A stretch of DNA of 64,000 nucleotides from positions 99,213-163,212 of the forward strand of contig CAXIPT010000040.1 of the NCBI GenBank assembly GCA_964030475.1, written 5' to 3'. Source of the stretch: Tethya wilhelma (taxonomy: Eukaryota; Porifera; Demospongiae; Tethyida; Tethyidae). Under the pieces are notes generated by a model, which saw only the letters and a program-made list of their open reading frames with translations, ran no database searches and had not been told where the DNA came from. Made by a program: the position numbers and the translations under genes. Positions 12,106 through 25,000 of this stretch are shown one piece after another. The stretch's first letter is position 1, and each line of letters opens with the position of its first letter.

Positions 12106-12303
12106 CACTACTGGAGTGAAAACTAATGAAATTCTGATGAATAAGCCATTGATTTTATGAAATACCCATGAATTGTACCATGAAACTTGCGTCATAGGTT
12201 TTTCATTGGCAAGTGTACTTAATGAAAATACCATGAATTAATAACCCATCAATGAAAATTAATAAGAAAAATGTAGACCCTATGAAATCCCAATGATTAT
12301 AAC
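12106..12303 (+). repeat. Left subterminal repeat region of CACTA element
   Basis: About ten ATGAA-type motifs (ATGAAAT, CATGAATT, CATGAAAC, AATGAAAA) in both orientations within 200 bp of the CACTACTGG end. In known CACTA elements comparable repeats bind the TnpA-type protein. Binding here is inference. Confidence 0.6.
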
Positions 12304-12540
12304 TACCGTATAGCACAAAACTGATTTGGCGGATTTTAATATTGGCAGATTGGCGGTTTTGGTAAGGACTACCATGGCAATATTAAATCTGCCAAACAGT
12401 TATTTTTGCGCATGCGCGATATGCACATACGGAATTTGTGTATTGCTGCGTGTGCAAACGCAAAAATTAAATCCGCCAATCATTAAATTTTTGACAATCC
12501 GCCAAATTTTATTCCTGCCAATATTTTGTGCTATACGGTA
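12304..12540. mobile_element. TACCGTATAG MITE, copy 1
   Basis: Terminal inverted repeats TACCGTATAGCACAAAA, with GGCGGATTT-type sequence just inside. The copy at 21316-21509 has the same ends and interior. The TA border fits a Tc1/mariner-type element. It has no coding capacity and was inserted into the left arm of the CACTA element. Confidence 0.8.
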
Positions 12541-13778
12541 ATCTCCTACCTAATATTATATGGTTCACAAACAGATATAGCTAGAGATCTAGATTACGTC
12601 TGGTTTCAGTTGTTCTGAATGAGTTTCTAAATCAATATTAATTACATGTACATCATTTTGTTACAAACACATGCATGTTAATTTAAAAAGGTGATCATTG
12701 TCAAGCAGTCATATTGTCATTGATCACATACATACATGCACATAATTATGTGGCATGCGTACTATTATACATTAAGTTGTATGGTCTCTGTGCCAAGTGG
12801 TACATATCAGATTACTCGAGTGTAGCAAAAGGCATAGACCATGAGAGCCCATAGTTCAACTGGCTTGTACTATACAGAGTATGAATATCATTACTGATAT
12901 GGTACAGTTATACCATGGATCAATATTATTAGTGGAAGTTATACTTTGATATGGCAGTTATATCACGGCTTGGAAGTTATACTATGGCTTGTGGTCAGAC
13001 TTAGTAGTATTAGCTGTATGCGGTGCCTTTGATCTTTACTCCAAGTATAGTACAAGGATTAATTAATATTGCATGATGAAAATAAAGTAGCCAATGTGAC
13101 AAAATTGCATGAGACAGTACATATGTGCTATGTGCTGTTCCATTACGTTTGGGTGAAAAAATTTGCGCACTTAATTGCTACTATACGTACTGTATTTGGG
13201 CGAGCCTTCTTTTAGTCAGGGCTAATGGCAGCTCGCGGTGTCGGTTTGTCTGTCTTGATATCTGTCCTGTACGTCAGTTTCTGTGCATTTCTGGATAATT
13301 ATGCTCAATGGAATTGGAAGTTCGCTCACACTACTATGTCATTTCGTGCATTTCCGTGGAGTTTCAAATGTTTCAATATAATAAATGAAATCCACGTGAG
13401 AAAAGAGAAACATGTGGAGACTTGTAAGTGGTTCGCCTTTGAACAAGCATTCAAGTTTGCTTTCATCGACTTATTTTTTTTTTTCCAAAAAATATGAGCT
13501 TTACAGTAGTGTGTGCGATTGTGGGTTGATAAACAAAGACTCCTATGTGCATGCAACACTAACGCTTGCATTTCTGGGTGAATTCTGGGCGATCGAACTC
13601 GAGAGGTACCTGCTGGCATCCATTGAAGGGGTGTGGTTGAGTTATGACGTAGACCAGTGATTGAAAACGTCACAACAGGGTTCAAGAGTTCATAATCTTG
13701 TGAATTTCAAGAGCGATCATAACCAGAAATGCCGATTTGCCGATTTCATCAAGCGAAAGGGATATGCATGTTCCTAGT

Positions 13779-16700
13779 TTAATAGATATTATATTGGGCA
13801 GAACTTAGTATATGTACGGTATACTCAATTAAATTTAGACGTCCATCTGGTTTGAGTTTGCTGCCAGAAGTAACATGTAGTGCATGAGACAGATGCTCGA
13901 ATGGAACAACAATGATCTTGAATTCTGAAGGACAAACATACCATAGGCATGATTCACTGTCTTGCAATGTATATTCTGATTTGTATTGGTGCAGGGTAAC
14001 CATTCGGTATATTTTCCCCGCAAACGAATGATCAAAAATTCTAAAGATACGTCCAAACACAATTTGATCATCTGTCCTGCAATGCTCGTTTCCACAATAT
14101 CGAACATAAGATGATAAATGCCTGTTCATGGATTCATACACACTAGAACGAACTGTTATTAACCTTCCTGTGATCGGATGCTGGTATACAAATACCTTAT
14201 ACTCTTTAATTTCTGTTTTTGGTCCTTGTAACAGCTTGGCATCATATTCACTTTGCTCACAAGGTGGAATCCAATCAACTTTGTTCGGAAACATAGATTT
14301 GTTTCTTGCATTTGCTGCTTTAGCTAGCATGTTCTCATAGAGTTGACTGAGAAACCGGTATCTATCAATAAGGTCTTTGTACACACTATCAAGAAGAAGC
14401 AACTCATCATTTGGCAAAGAAGTATCAAAAGAATTATTAGCGTGTTCTGATGGTATTGAGGCATGATCAGAAAGTGATTGCTCCATGAAGTGACACCACT
14501 CAAATACCTATAAGAACACATGCATATACAGTAACACACACAAATTAGGAATGGGACAATTAACTCAGTTAACATGCTATATTCCCTGAACAATGTCATC
14601 CAGCTATACAAAGTATATGCATTATCCATGAAGCCGTATACTCAATGTAAACAAGCATGCATGAATATATTCATATGTACCCTATAAGTCTCCATGATAG
14701 TTGCTTCAGGATATCGTCGATTCAGGGCTCTTCTTGTCATCCAACTATTAAATCTTTCATAGGCAAACATCCAAGTTGAATACACAGGTCCAAAGTTCTT
14801 GATACCATCAACAATGTGATGCAACAAATGAGTAGTAATAACCTATTAAATTGACAATGTTAGTTCAATATTAAGTCCTATAGACCTGGTTGTGGTTGTA
14901 CACGTATAAACTACACTACTGTACAGGCAGTGCCTTTGATCTTTACTCTAACTATAGTACAAATTATCAGTACGTGTGTAATTGCATGTGCTAAACTTGT
15001 GCATTACAACAGCTAACACATTTTTAGTGCCGATTTAGCACACTCATGCATGTATACTATTGCGCTGCATATTTACTAAGATTTTAACTATATACTTGTA
15101 CAAAAAATTTCTCTGCATAAAGGATTCACGTATCTATATATATAGTTAACCCATACCTGAAGAGAAATGGGGAAATCTCTTTCTAGTAGAGCAAGGCACA
15201 TATCCATCTCCTGTGCAACATTGTCTAAATCAGACTCACAATGTTTCTCTGCTAGCAAGAGAGTTAGAGCATCCAGAAATCAAAACAATGTTGCACGTTG
15301 GTCATTATCCATCATACCACGGAGACAATACTTCAGAATGCCTTTAGATATAAGCTATATATACAGCATGAAAACTATATAATAATTATACTGGCATATA
15401 AAAATGCAATGGATACAATATAGGCTTACTTCTATCCAATCGTGAGATTTCAAACTAGTACTCTTTGTAAAAATTGAACCGGGAGTAAAGTCTGGTGTTG
15501 GAAGAATTACTGAGGAGCAGCGGGTGTTTGCAATGGCAATATCATCTTTGGTTAAGCGGAATGGTGCCGGAGGCAAAGCATAAGTCCTTTTACACTTCTT
15601 TTTGCTCGAGGGTGGACACAGTGTAACGTCATCAGATTGATCAGTATCTTCTGTAAGTCCAAACCGCCCCAGTTCCACTTCCGATTTCCGTACTTTATGA
15701 CTATCACTTTTTCCAGTAATTAGTTTGAAGATGTTTTCAACTACATCCTTTATAGTGTGCATAGCATCTGGAGCAACTTGGGTAACACGATCATGATAAG
15801 GTAATTTCATTAACACATACGGAGATTTACAACCAGTAGCTTGTGCAACTGCAGTAGCTCGAGATCTATTATTGATATGTTGCAATGTTAAATGTGCAGA
15901 AAGCAAAGAAGTCATAATAGAGATTTAACTTTATAAGTATGTCAAATAGGATCATTCACAATATCAATTAAAACTTTTTCTACATCGATCTGATCAGAGA
16001 GAGACACATACAAAGCATGTCAAAAGACTTAGCTAACACAATGCATAGCGTGCAGATCATGACTTTGCATGATGCATGATTGCATGCATGACATTGTACC
16101 AAGCTATAGCTTTTATCAAACAGAGAAAATGACTATATGCAAATCTTGTACTATATACCAAATGATTAATATATCCCATGCATTCAGCCTTGTTTCTTTG
16201 ACTACTGCTGGGTGATATATCTCATATCACCCCTAGGTTATTGCAATGACCAATAGATATTGTTTCTAAGATGACTGTACATGTCTGGTAAGTTTTGTTT
16301 CCAAGGAATGACAATTTTCAAACTTTGATATTCTATTGTATGTAGCTAGGGATATATATATGGCTATAGCTTAGCTGCTACAATCAAGATACCACATGTA
16401 CATTAGAGAAAATTGCAAGCACGGAAGCTGGTATGTTGGGCTCGAACTTAAACTTTGAACTATTAAAAAACCCGCAAAAGTAGTCAACAGCATCTGCCGC
16501 TTCTGAAGAAGAGTCTAGTGTTTTCTACAGTTGTTTTGGCTTAGCGTAGGTTACTAAAACTTAGCCTTTGATATTCTGAAAAAAGTGGTGTTTTTTCTGG
16601 ACACAAGTACTTTGGGGTCAGGACAAGAAAGACGGAAGGTTTACCTGGGTGGAGTATTTGCTTGACTCAAGCTCAAGCGCTCTGAGACGGAAGGTCAGAA

Positions 16701-18947
16701 CTCACAATACTTTTGCTTATCTTCTCTTTATAAAAAATTCAATGACTAAAAACTGGGTAGAGCTGTTACTAGGGTAAAATCATTAAATTTTACTTTCCAA
16801 GATTTTACCAATCAGATGGGATATATAACAGTAGAATGCACAGTAGTATATATAGGGAACATAAACACCACGTAAACAACCTCGCCCTCGGGCTGCGCCC
16901 TCGACCATCAGACGTTTACTGCCATAATTCCCTACCTATACTGTGCATTAACTATTACTTAAAATTTGTTTATCTGGCATATTAGATTAATACATAATCT
17001 ATGGATGAGACATTCTAGCACAATACCTATATATACTTACTTATTTGTCATGTTGCTAAAAGCATGGTGGTACTGCTGTAACTTATCATATTCATGTTTA
17101 GCAGGTGATGATGCTGTTTCCACATATTTATCTGGAAAGTTTTCAGCATCTTTCCTCAAAGGAGAATCGAGTGGCAAAAATCGCCTATTATCCAGATAAA
17201 CCATTTTTTGAAGAATGTGATTCCAACAGCCTATAGAAATTAAATGACACATAATCACCTGCAGATAGTAAAATTACTTGCTGTATACCTTTCACATCAC
17301 ACCAAGCACAGCCTTTGTATACCCCAGATCCCATCACATTAAAAACTTTCCCAATACCAGGATAGTCCAGTGTGTAAAGGAGAATGTTCACTTTCAGAGA
17401 AAATGGGGCCTTAGTATACGCATCATAAAGCTTGCGGTTACAGAGACTGAGCAGCTCATCAACTACAATCTCTAAGTAAGGATCTAAAGACTGGGGTTCT
17501 TTAGTACCAGTGCCAGGAATGATACCAACAAGAAAAAGATTCTTAAATGAATAGCGTATGTGACGAGGTAAATTAAGCAGAGAAAGAACAATAGGCCACA
17601 TTGAGTATGCAACCCGCTTGTGACTATAGGGGTTTACTCCATCTGTACAAAGTGCAAATGAAATTCCTCTAGTGTCACCCTCAAATTGGCCTTGAGTAGA
17701 ATAGGCTTCCCTCCATTTTGGAGAGTCATGAAGATCATACATGAAGGTGTCCAAGGGTATCTTGGCATGACTTTGCACAATCTTAGAGAGATTAGCAGTT
17801 CCAAATAGTCTCTCTAAACGTGGGCCAATAGGTAGATAAGTAAAGCTCTTTGCCGGAGTGTTTACAGCTGAATATCGATCTGATTGACATGTGGGACATG
17901 ACAACAAGTCAGCATTTGTTCCTCTGTAAACAATACAATCATTCGGGCAAGCATTGAATACAATTGGAATGACTAAAAAAGGCTTAATAAGGTGAAAAGC
18001 AGCATCATAATTGTCAGGAAGATAATTAGGGTTAGGAAGAAGTGAATGATGTTGCATGTAAAGAGAATCAGACAATGCACTTTTACTAACACCTGGGTGG
18101 TCGCAAAACCACATGAATTGTTGAACAAGGGCTTCGAGCAATGTTATGCCTGCTCCTTCATGAAGAAGCTTGCTAAAGATTGGGGAGCTACGAACATACA
18201 AATCATAGTATGATACCAATTGGCATGAATCCTTAGACACTTGAGATGAAGGATCATATTCTAAAAACTGCTGTATAGATGTTGACTCCTGAGTATCATC
18301 TAAACACTGCTCTGACAGGAAAAATTTCTCTTCATCTCCTGAAAATGATTGTGATTGTACATCAGAATAATCCTTTTCTGATAACTCTTCATTGTCTGAG
18401 TCAGATTCCGAATCTTGCAGCTGTAAAAACAAATAATAATGTCCTTCACAAAAGCATGCCACGTGACCTCCATTTCCAATCCCGGGTGTATACGTAATAC
18501 TATCATGTTTAGTTAATCTATAATGCAAGTACGAAACTTTTTTATCACGGTGATTTTTTGCAACAACCCCCAATACTACTTCTAAATTATCAGGGCCGGC
18601 TGAGACACAGACTCCAAAAGAAAAAAAAAGACCAAACCGGGCCCTCATTGTCAGTGCAACATCTTTAATATAACTGTCCTAGCACTTTGGAATACCTTTT
18701 TCAATGTCGTTGAGAGGTAGTCTTGCGGGTCAGACGTGCCCATACCTCGCGGGAGACTAGTAGAGAGGGTCACGATGTCAAAGGCCTCACCATCACTGTG
18801 TACGGAGTCGAGCTTCACCACAGTAGCTGAGCCTTCTTGTGGTTTATAGCGAAGAATATGCTGTCTTCGTAGGTAGGAAGTTACTTTTTTCCCTCCACAT
18901 GAAGGACAAGGACAAGGAACTAGCGCTTCTTTTTTACGTTGCAGCAT
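13779..18947 (-). CDS. TNP2-type (Transposase_21) CACTA transposase
   Basis: Seven exons (18696-18947, 17289-18420, 17041-17230, 15430-15865, 15157-15354, 14681-14842, 13779-14507) join with consistent phases into about 1030 residues. The N-terminus has a CPCPSCGGKK zinc-ribbon-like start, then an acidic stretch (DSESDSDNEE). The TNP2 core follows: ACPNDCIVYRG, LLSCPTCQSDRY, FTYLPIGPRLERL, TDGVNPYSHKRVAYSMWPIV, LVGIIPGTGTKEP, KGCAWCDVKG and NRRFLPLDSPLRKD. Further on are LPYHDRV, APDAMHTIKDVV and LLHHIVDGIKNFGPVYSTWM. It would cut and rejoin the CACTA ends. One TGA at 15280-15282 interrupts exon 5; everything else is open, so the gene is nearly intact. The start is the first ATG after the shared promoter. 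The segment 18421-18695 also stays open (FGLFFSFG) but is read as an intron. Confidence 0.85.
16835..16950. repeat. Small hairpin element in transposase intron
   Basis: AATGCACAGTAGTATATATAGGGAA at the left is mirrored by TTCCCTACCTATACTGTGCATT at the right. They surround a GC-rich core (ctcgccctcgggctgcgccctcg). It lies in the 1.2-kb intron between exons 3 and 4 of the TNP2 gene. It is probably a tiny MITE or a structured intron element; I cannot tell which. Smaller perfect stems occur nearby (ggtgatat/atatcacc near 16215). Confidence 0.6.
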
Positions 18948-19099
18948 TATCTGCTTACGAACAGGCTCGAACTCTTAAGTTTCAAGATCACGTGATCGGG
19001 ATACTTCCCTATTGGCGTGACATGTGACACAGCATTGCAGCTGCAATCAACTAATTTCCATGGTTACGCGAACGCTGGTGTGCTCACTCACTGCATGTA
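18948..19099. promoter_or_regulatory. Candidate bidirectional promoter
   Basis: Only 152 bp separate the transposase ATG (- strand) from the ATG of the mini-exon gene (+ strand). No TATA box is obvious. The stretch has CACGTGATC near 18991 and a relatively GC-rich 19040-19099. A shared promoter follows from the geometry and is inference. Confidence 0.5.
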
Positions 19100-22000
19100 A
19101 TGGCAGCCACTGGAGTATTTTTCTCTCAAGAGCAAGCTGCAGCGCTGTTACCGCTTATCCAACAGATAGCCGCGGGAGCTGAGACTCAGACTACACCAGC
19201 GCTACAGCCTAATTCTGGTCAGTCAACCGTTGTTTCACGGGAACATTGCAGTGATGGAGAGAGTTCTAGTTACTCTATCGAGGAATTGTTCGAAAAAAAA
19301 ACATAAAAACAGTAAAACTCAGAGTCTAATGCTCGTAAGTTATTTGTCACTTGTATATTCGTACACTTTGAAATATCCATGTTATTGTGAGGCCCAGATA
19401 AATAATGCTGGCATTCTTTTGAGCATTTACAGATAGCTAAAAGCAATGAGCAATATTGGAGCAATTAATATAGCTAACTTCTGAGTACTAGTTATAATGT
19501 ATAGGGATTCAGACCAGTTAATATTGTTGTACAAAGCATTTGTTTTTTGAAAAAAATATATGCCTAAATTACACTTTGGTTTGAATGGAGTCTGTGTTTT
19601 TGTGACAGTCAGTTTGTTAAATCTCGTGAAGCAAAAATGAGCATTATAGGTACAATTGGAAAGCATTATATGGCGTTTGCCAGCATTAAATAAATGAATT
19701 ATAGGTAAAATAATTAAAATCATTATTTATCTGGGCCTAATTATTAGCATTGTATTAATGTTTCTTATTCTTGCCCGTTGTCAAGTGGTTGCTAAGTTTT
19801 GTTGTGAAAAACAGGCTCAGTACTGTCATGCATGTATCATGGAGGATAACAATTAATCCATGTATGGCTATACAAAGGAAGCTTGTTTGAATCAGTCTGT
19901 ATATGGTGCATACCTGTATTGCTATTGAAAACAGTGTAGTTTTTTCTGACTTGTAAGCTGTGATATCTTCAATCGATACATCAGTCGGGACTGTAAGATA
20001 GATGTATTGATGAGATTGACAGTAATACCATAAAAAACACTAGCTTTTTTAGACTGATTCTGCTTAGTAATATAAAAATTATATGTATCAGAATATAAAT
20101 TATATGGAATCGATATCTGTTTCCTTTGCATGAAGTGTGCATGGCATCATAGTAAGATGTTTCATGACAACTGCCATCAATGACCTGCTATATCTCCCTG
20201 TGTGTGCATAAAGGATGTGTGCTGTGCATGTGTTTTTAATAGAACTTTTGATTCATTTCCTCTTAAAAATCAATTTCTTTATAGTAGGCTATTTTTGTTT
20301 GTAATAATAACATGTGGCTATGTAAATATACTTCCTGCTTTGAGGTTTATGTAAAACATGACTCTGTATGTCATGTAATGAAGTCAGTTAGAAGTACGTA
20401 CGTACGTACGTAAGTACGTTAAGAGAACAAAATAGCACTGGTGTGGCTTCCCACCAGCGCTCTCTTTACAAGAACTCGGGAAAGTTTCAGTGAGTTTTAA
20501 GCCTTGAATTCAGTTGTAATCTGTCAAAGAGATCCTCTGAGCAAGTTTGAAGACGGCTCTACTTTTTGTTCCTTGATTTTTATGGCAACAAACATTTTGT
20601 ATTGTACCTATGGGACAGTTGGCCCATTCCTATACTGTATACTACCGTACATATGATACAGGCTTACACATGGAGTTGGTTGTTTTATGAGGACATTACA
20701 GACTTACATGTATATAGTCATGGGTTAATCAGTATCTTTTTAAATTTTAACAGTACACCATTCGTGAAGCTGCAAAAAGTGCAGGGTTGTGGAAGAGTGC
20801 ACCTGAACTAAAAGATATTCCTCCACCAGTTTTAAACAAGTTTTTTGACTCGGTAAGTCTGTAATATGATGAGATAAATTGTATATAAGTGCGTAATGCA
20901 ACTACAGATGCAGTACAACCTTTGTTATCCAGATATATTTGTGCATAATCCCATGCGGGCATAATTTTGGTTAATTGAAATAATTTACAGACTCCACCCA
21001 TTTGTTGAGCTTGTTGCTTGCACGTATATATACTACTAGAAAGACGATCACCCCGCATGAAAATTTAAAATTACTTTGTTGTAGTGCATGTGTTTAATTA
21101 GAACAAGCTGGGGGGATAGCTGCTTGATCTAGGTATGGTTTCCGAAGTGTCCACTATTTGGAGGTAAAAATAAGTTGAAAGAACGCTTTGGGACCGAAGC
21201 CAGTGTCCGCTGTCCAGAGTTTAGTAAGAGGTGGCCACTTCTCGGACTGTCCGCTCTGGGAGGTTCCACTGTATATATCGTATACAAGTTTATTACTTAA
21301 ATAAATATGCCATGGTACCGTATAGCACAAAAATTTGGCGGATTTTAATATTGGCGGATTGGCGGTTTTGGTAAGGACCGCCAACATTAAATCCGCCAAA
21401 TCGTCATTTTTGGGCATGTACATATGGAATACGTGTATTGCTGTGTGTAAAAATGCCAAAATAAAATCCGCCAAATTTTATTCCCGCCAATATTTTGTGC
21501 TATACGGTATATATGTTATACTAATAATTTCAGGTGTACAAGTTGTGTCCGAAATTATCAGCTCACCCAAAACGCCTACGCAGGAGACTTTCCGATTCAT
21601 TAATGAATAGACGTTCCTATTTGAAGAAAAAACTTCAACGATCACGGCCAAGGGCAATCAAAAAAAAGTATACCTGTTGTGCGTATAATTGTATAATGTG
21701 GTATTATGTATGATTATGATAACGTATATAGGGCAATTCGTCCTCATTTGGAAGAGTCAGCACCACCAAAGGTTTCTAAGTCCTCCAATGACAATGTGAT
21801 TACTCCTGGGTATGTGGATCACCATGATTATCATAACGTTTAATTTGTGCAAGCATCATTGTAATTATAGTTATTCTTTTCCTTATATAGGGATGATGTA
21901 AGCATAATGTTTGCTGGAGAAAAAATTGGAGTGGGAACATTTTTAGCAGAAGGTATTTTTAAGTTGGCTATCTGTATGCTGGTTTAAAGTGCGATTACCA

Positions 22001-25000
22001 TGATTATTATATGTTTCAATTCAGAAAACGAAATGTATGTTCAAGTAATGGTTAATAAAGTACTTACAGACGACGAGGATATATGTCTCCCAAAGACCAC
22101 AAGTTCTGGAAAAATTTCTTTCACTGAGTTAGAGGTATATTATAACAATAATTACTGTAACATTCATGATTCACAAGCCTCGTATTTTGCCCCTCCCCAC
22201 GAATAATTTTAACAGCCAAAGGATGTTATATTGTGGAAATCTGCTAGGATAGTTAAAGGGACAAGTTTCAAAGTGAGTTTAAAAAAATAATAAATTTCAT
22301 AATTATATGCCACAGCTTTTAAATTATGTCAAGCAAATGTTCCATCTATATGCTTCCAGAAGTCTACAATGAAAAATAGTTCAGTTTCCCACAACATTGA
22401 CACTGAATCTTCATCCAGTGAAAGTCAACTCTCAACAGATTCAGAATCAGATTACACTTTGTCAACTTATGAGAAAATGGTCAATAAACGACGTAAAGAA
22501 AATAAAAAAGCAATGGAAATTATCTTTGGAAGTGTAAGTTATAATACCCTATACTAGTATGTTATATACCAGATGCATTTATATGGTGTATAAGGTGCTT
22601 ATAATATTTATTTGTTGATAAGCACTCATATACAAATGTGTGACGCTGTATAGTACATATACTTCTGTTTTACATTCACTCAACACTTATATACGTGTAT
22701 ATATATATATATACACACAGAAAGAGAAGTCTGGGACTAGTGAGGTACATATATCTACATTATGCTATAGATGTTTTTCACATTAATTTTTCTTGTTACA
22801 ATGTCACACTCACACAAAAAAGAAGTCAACTAAGTGTAGTGAGGTACGTTTTCAAGTATGTATGCATACTGCTGCAGCATGCTTTTCACACGCTCTCATT
22901 ATATACGTCTCTATGCAATGTATACTCACACAGAAAGAGAAGTCAACCGTTAGTAAGTCTGGATCTACTAGTGAGGTACATATCTCACACAGTATGCTGC
23001 ATGCTTTTCACATTGTGTTGTTATACGTCTCCCATGAATGTATACTCACACAGAAAGAGAAGTCAACCAATTGGAAGTCCGGATCTAGTGAGGTACATAG
23101 TTATCTTAGACTACACACATAATTATGCTGTACGGTCATATTCAATATCTCTTTATAATTATATTAAATTATATGTCTCCTTGACCAATACTCACTCACA
23201 CAGAAAAAGAAATCAACCAAGTCTAGCGAGGTATGTTTATGCATGAAAGTTCAATGGGAAAAAAAACTTGAGATCTAGCTTAGCCTAGCTGCACCATGCA
23301 TGGGGTTCAAACCAAAAGTAAGTTAGCACTGAATGCCATTCCCATGCATGTGCACTAGACTAAGCCTACTGGAACTCACTGGCATCTTTCTTTTTCAACA
23401 TACAAAAATAGAAGTCAACTATATAAGTCTGGATCTATGTTTGCATAATAATATTCTGAATCAACTATTCAGTATTAATTAATATATGTTTTGATTAACA
23501 CATGCATATATATGCACATGTACACAGAAAAGGAAGTTAACCAAGTCTACTGAGGTAAGGTTTCAATTTATAAACATACATCGTTCGTGCATGCTTTTCA
23601 CATTGAATTTCATGCATTTCTAAGGGTAGCCTAACCCATGACCCCCTGAGTTGACCCTCTAAATTCCAAAATATGCTTAAAGTTGTGTTTTGGAGCTGGA
23701 GAATTTTCAGCAATTTTGAATTTTGAGCATTTTGGTAGAAGGGGGTCTATGGTTTTATTAATTTTTTGGGCTTTGCAGATCCTACATTTAGTTGCCACCC
23801 TGGTTCTCGGCCCATCTTTAAAATTTTAATTTATTATTATTGTCTCTTTGCAGACTATCACACTGCCAACGTTAACTAAGTCAGAATGTAGTGGGGTACG
23901 TATACGCCTGCATTCTCTTCACAAATTCTATTTATATCATGAGTTTTCTTTTTTTCCAACATACTCAGAAAAAGAACTTAACTATTAAGTCTGGAGCTAG
24001 TGAGGTATGTTTTCAATGTCATTGTCAAGCTGTATGCTGTATTATCTCAAACACACACATGCACACAGAAAAAGAAGTCAACCAAGTCTAGTGAGGTATG
24101 TTTTCACTTTATACACATGTATGCAAGCACATGTACATGGTGTCAAACAAGTCAGGATCTAAAAAGTTCACAGTCTGGTTTGCAATGAGTTTGCCAGTAA
24201 AAAAATTTATAAATGTCAAGCACCTTTGGAAAGCGCTTGTTCGATTCTCCTCATTCTTTTGATTGCTTTTCCAGCTTCCTACATGCATATGTGCACATTA
24301 CCAGTCAAAAGTTAGTTATTTTGCCCCATCATGCAGAAAAGTATATAATGGTATACAATTCATTATTTCACTTCTGGCGGTAAACTGAAACCATGCAGAT
24401 GGATTTTAGTGAAATACATCACAGTGACTGTTAAATTTTCAGAATAGGTGTGTAAACAAAATTATAATGAAGTACGTGTGTGGGACACTTTCTGTGAAAT
24501 AGTATATTTTATATACTAGCATGCACACTAAGTGGTCAATCTCAAATTTTAACATACAATTATGAGTTTTAAATTAGTGAGCTTTGGCCAGCTGAGTCAT
24601 TGATCTCAGTTCAGTCAGTAAAAGGTAAAACCGTGATCACTGAATAATGTACTGACCCAAAATGCTGAGGTGCTGAGTCAGGAATGCAGTGATGTTTTGA
24701 CATTTGCTCTGATTCAGAACATTTAAAAAAAAAAGTTTTTTATCTCACTAAATTAGCTACCTGTCCCAGCAGATATGAGCCAACTATGCACTAAGCCAAC
24801 TGAGCCAAACAAATGAGTCCGGTTCTTCAGATAACAGGCAGACATAGCTAGCTACACACAGACAAAGTGACTACCGTAATCCTCTGCAAGTGCTATGTAC
24901 GCGCTAAGCCTGAAGCTTAATTACACCGTTGATGCAGTGAAGTACATGTTCAATTATGATAATCATTATGCATGTTTACACGGGTTCATTGATTACCATT

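Noticed and set aside
13225..13497. Plus-strand frame with a hydrophobic start (MAARGVGLSVLISVLYVSF)
   Set aside because: It resembles a signal peptide, but no splice partner or conserved motif follows, and it lies in the left arm of the CACTA element. Probably chance.
18421..18695. In-frame N-terminal extension of the TNP2 exon (reading FGLFFSFGVCVSAG)
   Set aside because: A good donor at 18695 and acceptor at 18421, both phase 0, join the zinc-ribbon exon to the acidic stretch. The bases between are best read as an intron that happens to stay open.
20400..20425. CRISPR-like or regulatory array of ACGT units
   Set aside because: A simple tetranucleotide repeat without spacers. CRISPR is not expected in an animal genome.
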